Assembly (NCBI GenBank): GCA_002407905.1
Contig: DHPL01000014.1
Location: forward strand, 16,482-26,522
Direction: 5' to 3'
DNA from: Anaerolineaceae bacterium UBA5365
GTDB lineage: Bacteria; Chloroflexota; Anaerolineae; Anaerolineales; Anaerolineaceae
Length of the DNA stretch: 10,041 bases
Position 1 is the first letter of the stretch; the number at the start of each line of letters is the position of its first letter. Position numbers and translations under genes: made by a program. Shown here piece after piece: positions 5,881 to 10,041 of the stretch. Below the pieces are notes generated by a model. That model saw only the letters and a list, made by a program, of their open reading frames with translations. It searched no databases and was not told the origin of the DNA.

Positions 5881-6678
5881 ATGACCCGTTCAATGGCTGC
5901 TTTTTCCGACCTTCAATTCATTCTTTTTGATTTGGACGGAACGGTTTACCAGGACCCCTACGTTCATCGCTATTACATCCCCCTCCTTGTCGAAAACACA
6001 GAATTTCTGCCCTGGACGGCGGCGCTTTGCCAGTTCTGTGATAAGGTATTGGCAGGTGAAGCGCTTGAGTTCAACGCCTTCTACCTCCCGGGCACAGACC
6101 ACGCGCGCAGCCCGGAAGAATTCTTCAGAAACCTGCAGGAAATGCAGCGCCCCGGAGCTGAACCGGGCACCATCAACCTGGGTGATGCCTGGGCCCTGGT
6201 GGACTTGATCGGGAGCAGCCTGGGCCTCAACGCGAATGGCCGGGGCGAAGAGCTCTACCTGAAAACCCGGGCAAAAATGCTGGCCAAGGCCCAGCCGGCC
6301 CACCCCCGCTTCAGGGAAGTTCTGGAGCAATTGGGGCAAAAGTACATTACCATCCTGATGAGCAACTCCGGCCAGGAAGTTGCGGAGGAATACCTCAGAA
6401 TCATCGGCTTGGAAGGCGCGTTTGGCCGCTCGGTCTTCTCGGCCAGGAAACCGCATGGCTTGCTGGACGCCCTGAACGCCGTGGATGAGCGTGCTTTGCG
6501 CGCACCGGACAAGCTGCTTTCAATTGGCGATTTTTACTACAACGATCTGGCTTTGCCGAGTGGGCTGGGTGCCAAGACAATCTGGATGAACCCATTTCCG
6601 GGCGTGAAACCCGCGCCTTGTGATTTGGAGTTGAAAACCGTGCAGGACTTGCGGATCTTTTTGGAACAACTTTTATGA
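5881..6678 (+). CDS. HAD-superfamily hydrolase, probable phosphatase
   Basis: A 265-residue haloacid dehalogenase-superfamily protein, cytoplasmic, probably a phosphomonoesterase for a small metabolite. Motif I is FDLDGT (Asp17 nucleophile, Asp19 acid-base), motif II is ILMSNSG (Ser161), motif III is Lys190 in ARKPHG, and motif IV is GDFYYND (Asp217 and Asp222, metal binding). Nearly 140 residues between motifs I and II (about 24-155) form a large C1-type cap, which normally sets substrate choice. All catalytic residues are present. The start at 5881 has only a GGA at 5872-5874; an alternative ATG at 5893 would remove four residues. Its stop overlaps an ATGA just before the binding-protein gene, showing co-transcription. 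Within this locus it probably dephosphorylates a product of the imported compound. The substrate is unknown. Confidence 0.9.
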   Translation: MTRSMAAFSDLQFILFDLDGTVYQDPYVHRYYIPLLVENTEFLPWTAALCQFCDKVLAGEALEFNAFYLPGTDHARSPEEFFRNLQEMQRPGAEPGTINLGDAWALVDLIGSSLGLNANGRGEELYLKTRAKMLAKAQPAHPRFREVLEQLGQKYITILMSNSGQEVAEEYLRIIGLEGAFGRSVFSARKPHGLLDALNAVDERALRAPDKLLSIGDFYYNDLALPSGLGAKTIWMNPFPGVKPAPCDLELKTVQDLRIFLEQLL

Positions 6679-6695
6679 AGGAAAGAGGAAATGAG

Positions 6696-8054
6696 ATGAA
6701 AAAGCTGTCTGTTGCCGTTTTATCGATCTTTTTGCTGATCAGTATACTGGCTGGCTGCACCACGCCTGCCCCCGCCCCCACCGCTGCCCCCGCGCCAGTT
6801 GAAGCAACCGCGCCGGAAGCAAAACCTACCGACGCACCCGCCCCGGCCGAACCGGAGAAACCAGCGGCCCCTGCCGAGCCGGTTGAAATTACCATGTGGC
6901 ACACCCTGGCCGAGCATCACCAGGCTGCTCTGGACAAGATCATCGAGGACTTCAACAACTCCCAGAGCGAAGTGAAGATGACCTCCATCGCCCAGCCCTA
7001 CCAGGATTTTTGGGCCAAAGTGATGCAAGCCGTGCGCAACGGTACCGGCCCGGACCTGGTTGGTTCATTCCCCACCGAAGCCGCCAATTACCTGGCTGAC
7101 GACCTGCTGGTGGATTTTGCCCCCTTCATCAACGACCCTGAGATCGGCATCCCCAACTTCAAGGAAAGCCTCTCCGGTGAACTGTACGGCGAGATTACCC
7201 AGTGGGATCCGGATAAGATCTATCTCTTCCCCGCTATCAGCACCAGCGAAGTTTTGTTCTACAACAAAACCATGTTCGACGAACTGGGCCTGGAAGCCCC
7301 CAAGACCTGGGCCGACGTTGAGAATTACAGCAAGGTGATCCGCGAGAAGAAGGGCATCCCCGGCTTTGGGACTGACTCGGCGATCGATACCTGGCAGGGC
7401 CTGGTGAAACAGGCTGGCGGCGACTATATTGATCCCGTTACCAAAACCGTCAAGTTCAACGACGAAATCGGTCTGAAACAGCTGACCTGGTTTGCCGATA
7501 ACGTAAAGGCCGGCAACTTCAGGCTGGTTGGCGAGGACTATTACTTCTCCAACCCCTTTGGTTCTGAGGCTGTGGGTTCCTACATTGGTTCTTCCGCCGG
7601 CGTGCAATACGTAATGGACGCTGTTGGCGGCAAGTTTGAAGTTGGCTGCGTACCCATCCCGCAGGAAGGTACCGTGCCTTACATTTCTTCCTGGGGTACT
7701 GGCTACATGGCCTTCAAAACCACCGAGGAAAAGGCCCAGGCTGCTTACAAGTTCCTGCGCTTCTTCACCGAACCTGAACGCGTTGCCGGCTGGGCCATCG
7801 CTTTTGGCGCCATCCCTGCCTACAAGGAAGCCCGTGAATTGCCTGTATACCAGGATTATCTCGAGACCAACATCGCCGCCAAAGCGCTGTATGAACAGAT
7901 CGACCGCATCAGCTTCCTGAGCAGCATTCCGGGTTCTGCCGCCGTGCGCACGCACATCGACAGAATGATCCAGGAAGCCGCCATGGGTGTGCTTGAACCA
8001 AAGGCTGCCCTGGACGCTGCTGAAGCGGCCAGCAATGCCGACCTGCAGCAATAA
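6696..8054 (+). CDS. ABC transporter substrate-binding lipoprotein, family 1 (sugar/polyol type)
   Basis: About 452 residues from ATG 6696. A signal peptide (1-20) ends in the lipobox LAGC with Cys21 to be lipidated, then an Ala/Pro/Glu linker (22-62) tethers the binding domain outside the membrane. The domain begins at VEITMWHT and continues with the amphipathic helix LDKIIEDFNNSQ, both typical of the family that includes UgpB and the maltose/multiple-sugar binding proteins. RNGTGPDLVGSFP and the stretch APKTWADVENYSKVI are further family-type landmarks, as is the C-terminal AAYKFLRFFTEPERVAGWA. I prefer 6696 over the in-frame ATG at 6675 because AGAGGA lies at the correct distance before it and the signal peptide then has a normal N-region. 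Ligand is not readable; a phosphorylated polyol is plausible from neighbours. No permease or ATPase gene is in the window. Confidence 0.93.
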   Translation: MKKLSVAVLSIFLLISILAGCTTPAPAPTAAPAPVEATAPEAKPTDAPAPAEPEKPAAPAEPVEITMWHTLAEHHQAALDKIIEDFNNSQSEVKMTSIAQPYQDFWAKVMQAVRNGTGPDLVGSFPTEAANYLADDLLVDFAPFINDPEIGIPNFKESLSGELYGEITQWDPDKIYLFPAISTSEVLFYNKTMFDELGLEAPKTWADVENYSKVIREKKGIPGFGTDSAIDTWQGLVKQAGGDYIDPVTKTVKFNDEIGLKQLTWFADNVKAGNFRLVGEDYYFSNPFGSEAVGSYIGSSAGVQYVMDAVGGKFEVGCVPIPQEGTVPYISSWGTGYMAFKTTEEKAQAAYKFLRFFTEPERVAGWAIAFGAIPAYKEARELPVYQDYLETNIAAKALYEQIDRISFLSSIPGSAAVRTHIDRMIQEAAMGVLEPKAALDAAEAASNADLQQ

Positions 8055-8074
8055 ACTGCTGCTCTTCTGAACAG

Positions 8075-8114
8075 GAATTCAGGCAGCAATGCAAGCGCAG
8101 CGCTGCCTGAATTC
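8075..8114 (+). promoter_or_regulatory. Strong intergenic hairpin after the binding-protein gene
   Basis: GAATTCAGGCAGC (8075-8087) and GCTGCCTGAATTC (8102-8114) form a perfect 13 bp stem with a 14 nt loop, 20 nt after the binding-protein stop. No T-run follows, so it is not a classical terminator. Hairpins at this spot in transporter operons commonly protect the upstream binding-protein message from 3' decay and lower expression of downstream genes, as known for malE-malF. The same role is inferred here. It is unrelated in sequence to the REP elements at 1208-2392. Confidence 0.7.
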
Positions 8115-8149
8115 ATGCCTGCAAAGGCTATCCGGAAAAGGAATGAGAG

Positions 8150-9577
8150 ATGGATAAACCCCAAACTGAGATCACCTTTTATTCCGGCATTCATACGATC
8201 GGCGGAGTCATTTTTGAAGTACGCTACGGCAACGACCGCGTACTGATGGAAATGGGCGCCGCTTACGACCCCAAAAAGGATGTCTTTGACGGTGTAGTAG
8301 AGCCGCGGGCAAAAAACTGGCTGGCGGATAAACTGCGCCTGGGAAGCCTGCCGGAGATAGACGGGCTCTTCCGCGCCGCGGACCTGGCCGGTTACGAAGG
8401 GGTGGTGCCTGTTGAGCAAAGCCAGCTGAACACGGCGGTTTTCATCACCCACCTGCACCTGGACCACATGGCGCACATCGGCACCGTGGCCCCGCAGATA
8501 CCGGTGTATATGCATCGCAATGCCCAGATCATCGAACGCGCGCTGGAAACCGTGGGCGAAGGCGTGGATACGCTGGTAAGAGACTACCAGGACCTGAAAC
8601 CCGATGAACTTGTACGGGTGGGCGAGATTGAAGTGACGCCCGTTCTGTGTCACGACGAAAGCTACTTCGATTTTGCTTTTCTGGTCACCACGCCGGATGG
8701 GGTGATCTACTGGACGGGCGACCTGGTGCTGCACGGCGAGAACCACGAGCAGGCCTTTAAGCAGCTGGACCTGCTGAGCAACTACGAAGTGGACCTGCTG
8801 ATCTGCGACGCGACCTCCTTCATGAACGATGTGCTTTCCTGGAGCAACCAAAGCCTGAATCCCCAGGCCATCCTGCCTTCGCGCGAGGTGCCCCAGGGGC
8901 TGCTCAGCGAGGCGGATTATTACGCCTGGAATTACCAAAAAATTTCCGAGGCGCCCGGCCTTTGCGTTTTCAATTTTTACCAGCGCGAAATGGACGATGC
9001 CCGGCGGCTCATCGATTGGGCGGAGCGTTTGGGCAGAAAGTGCTGCTTTGAGCCCGACGCGGCGTATATGGTGCATCAGTTTTTTGGCATCAGCCCCTTT
9101 GTTTATTACCCTGATTCTCAGCGGTTTGGCCCCGGCGCCCCTGCCTGGGTGGAGGAACTGCGCCGGAATTCCCGGGAAGTAGGCCTGGAAGAGATCCGCG
9201 CCAACCCGGGCGCTTACCTGCTGCAAAACAGCTACCGCCACATCATGGAATTATTCAGCCTGCCTGGCGGGCTTTACCTGCATATGGGCGGGATGCCGCT
9301 GGGGCCCTTTGACCCGGCATTCGCCAAGATGCTCCTGCTGCTTGAAAAGGCGGGGTTCGAGTTCGCTTCGTTTTCAGCGAAGAATTACTTTGCCCATGCC
9401 TATCCCAGCCAGGTCAAATACTTTGTGGATACGATCAACCCGCACGTTTTGGTTCCCTGCCATTCCTATAATCCGGAACGTCTGCTGCCAAAAGACGGCC
9501 GGCAGCTGATCCCCGAGCTGGGAAGAACCTACATCCTCAAAGACCACCAGATCATTGAAAAGAATTTGGAAGCCTAA
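8150..9577 (+). CDS. Metallo-beta-lactamase-fold hydrolase with beta-CASP-like (RNase J-like) layout
   Basis: A 475-residue cytoplasmic metallo-hydrolase. The zinc motif THLHLDHMAH (His101, His103, Asp105, His106) is followed by His168 in LCHDES and Asp191 in YWTGD, the standard MBL ligands. The part from about 210 to 430 looks like a beta-CASP insertion: LICDATS (Asp220) may be motif A, His416 in FAHAYPS motif B, and His438 in VPCHSYNPE the final metal histidine. The 22-residue distance His416-His438 equals that I recall for RNase J. It lacks the long C-terminal domain of RNase J (usually about 550 residues). Given its place between a transport protein and a phosphodiesterase, it may act on a small phosphodiester or lactone-like metabolite instead of RNA; this is inference. 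AAGGA at 8138-8142 supports the start. Confidence 0.85.
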   Translation: MDKPQTEITFYSGIHTIGGVIFEVRYGNDRVLMEMGAAYDPKKDVFDGVVEPRAKNWLADKLRLGSLPEIDGLFRAADLAGYEGVVPVEQSQLNTAVFITHLHLDHMAHIGTVAPQIPVYMHRNAQIIERALETVGEGVDTLVRDYQDLKPDELVRVGEIEVTPVLCHDESYFDFAFLVTTPDGVIYWTGDLVLHGENHEQAFKQLDLLSNYEVDLLICDATSFMNDVLSWSNQSLNPQAILPSREVPQGLLSEADYYAWNYQKISEAPGLCVFNFYQREMDDARRLIDWAERLGRKCCFEPDAAYMVHQFFGISPFVYYPDSQRFGPGAPAWVEELRRNSREVGLEEIRANPGAYLLQNSYRHIMELFSLPGGLYLHMGGMPLGPFDPAFAKMLLLLEKAGFEFASFSAKNYFAHAYPSQVKYFVDTINPHVLVPCHSYNPERLLPKDGRQLIPELGRTYILKDHQIIEKNLEA

Positions 9578-10041
9578 ATGAAACTACTTGTATTTGTAAT
9601 CGACGCGCTTTGCTCCCAGGACCTGGAATGGATGAAAACCATGCCGCATTTCTCCATGCTTTTCGAGCGCGGCTCCTATGTGAAAAGCATCCTGCCGGTC
9701 CACCCGGCGCTGACCTATTCCTGCCATACCGCCATCCTTACCGGAAGGTATGTGGATGGGCATGGCATCGTGCACAACGAGATCCTCTCCCGCGGCGGGA
9801 AAACCGGGTTGCCCTGGCATAACATGCGCCGGGACATCAAGGTTCCCACCCTGATGGACTATGCCCGCGATGCCGGGCTGAGCACCTGTTCGCTGAGCTG
9901 GCCGGTTTCCGGCGCGGCAGACCTGGACTTCCTCTTCCCGATGATCGTGCCCTACGATTATTACGGCTACGAACCTGAAAAGTGGCTGGAAGGCACCGCT
10001 TCTGAAAACCTGATGGACGCTTATTTCTGGAAATATGGCCG
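9578..10041 (+). CDS. Type I phosphodiesterase / nucleotide pyrophosphatase family protein (5' part)
   Basis: The first 154 or so codons of a gene that continues past the window. The start ATG directly follows the TAA of the previous gene, with GGA at 9568-9570 as likely ribosome binding site. It begins MKLLVFVIDAL, where Asp9 should be the first metal ligand of the alkaline phosphatase superfamily. VHPALTYSCHTAILTGRY (about 41-58) followed by VDGHGIVHN is the family's nucleophile region; Thr47 in ALTYSCH is the expected catalytic threonine. There is no signal peptide, so it should be cytoplasmic. The family cleaves phosphodiesters and pyrophosphates such as nucleotide sugars, phosphonoacetate or glycerophosphodiesters; the exact substrate needs the missing part. 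Its coupling to the preceding genes suggests joint work on one phosphorylated compound. Confidence 0.88.
   Translation, partial: MKLLVFVIDALCSQDLEWMKTMPHFSMLFERGSYVKSILPVHPALTYSCHTAILTGRYVDGHGIVHNEILSRGGKTGLPWHNMRRDIKVPTLMDYARDAGLSTCSLSWPVSGAADLDFLFPMIVPYDYYGYEPEKWLEGTASENLMDAYFWKYG

Noticed and set aside
6675..6695. ATG at 6675 as binding-protein start
   Set aside because: It only overlaps the previous stop. The AGAGGA sequence and the lipoprotein signal peptide fit the ATG at 6696.
7065..9241. Long minus-strand reading frames (7065-8051 and 7856-9241)
   Set aside because: Antisense to the binding-protein and MBL-fold genes, spanning their intergenic gap, with no recognisable motifs or ribosome binding sites.

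Overview
The window looks like a chromosomal segment from an anaerobic Chloroflexota bacterium, most likely of the Anaerolineae type. This placement is an inference from protein style: lipoproteins with long Pro/Ala/Thr linkers, a family 1 sugar-type binding protein, an RpiR regulator and a recX-rny pair. No rRNA or single-copy marker is present to prove it. The left part (about 1-2390) reads as more AT-rich and accessory; the rest is GC-richer housekeeping and metabolic sequence.

Region 1 (1-2392) is a REP/RAYT island. A leucine-rich-repeat lipoprotein gene (181-1206) is bracketed by two inverted REP hairpins (36-63 and 1208-1236). Next comes a REP-associated tyrosine transposase (RAYT, 1283-1831) with an intact HUH motif and catalytic tyrosine. 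It is followed by a tandem array of seven full REPs and one half REP (1858-2392) with a period of about 78-79 bp and a higher-order period of 236 bp. Every REP has the canonical form: a GTAG tetranucleotide directly joined to an 8-9 bp stem with a 7-8 nt loop.

Region 2 (2395-4916, minus strand) holds recX followed 18 nt later by rny (ribonuclease Y), probably one operon. Upstream of recX, a TTGGGC-17-TATAAT promoter and a strong intrinsic terminator delimit a hairpin-rich stretch of about 250 nt. It is either an independent small RNA or a recX leader/attenuator, because the terminator's T-run ends 4 nt before the recX ATG.

Region 3 (5031-10041, plus strand) is a regulated metabolic locus: an RpiR/SIS-domain regulator, then a HAD-family phosphatase, a family 1 ABC transporter substrate-binding lipoprotein, a beta-CASP-like metallo-beta-lactamase-fold hydrolase, and the start of a type I phosphodiesterase/nucleotide pyrophosphatase family gene that runs off the window. 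A perfect dyad (CCAAGCC-N9-GGCTTGG) lies over the likely -10 box of the operon. A perfect 13 bp stem follows the binding-protein gene, a typical place for an mRNA-stabilising hairpin. The combination suggests uptake and hydrolysis of a phosphorylated or phosphodiester-linked compound, probably a sugar or polyol. Permease and ATPase genes are not in the window.
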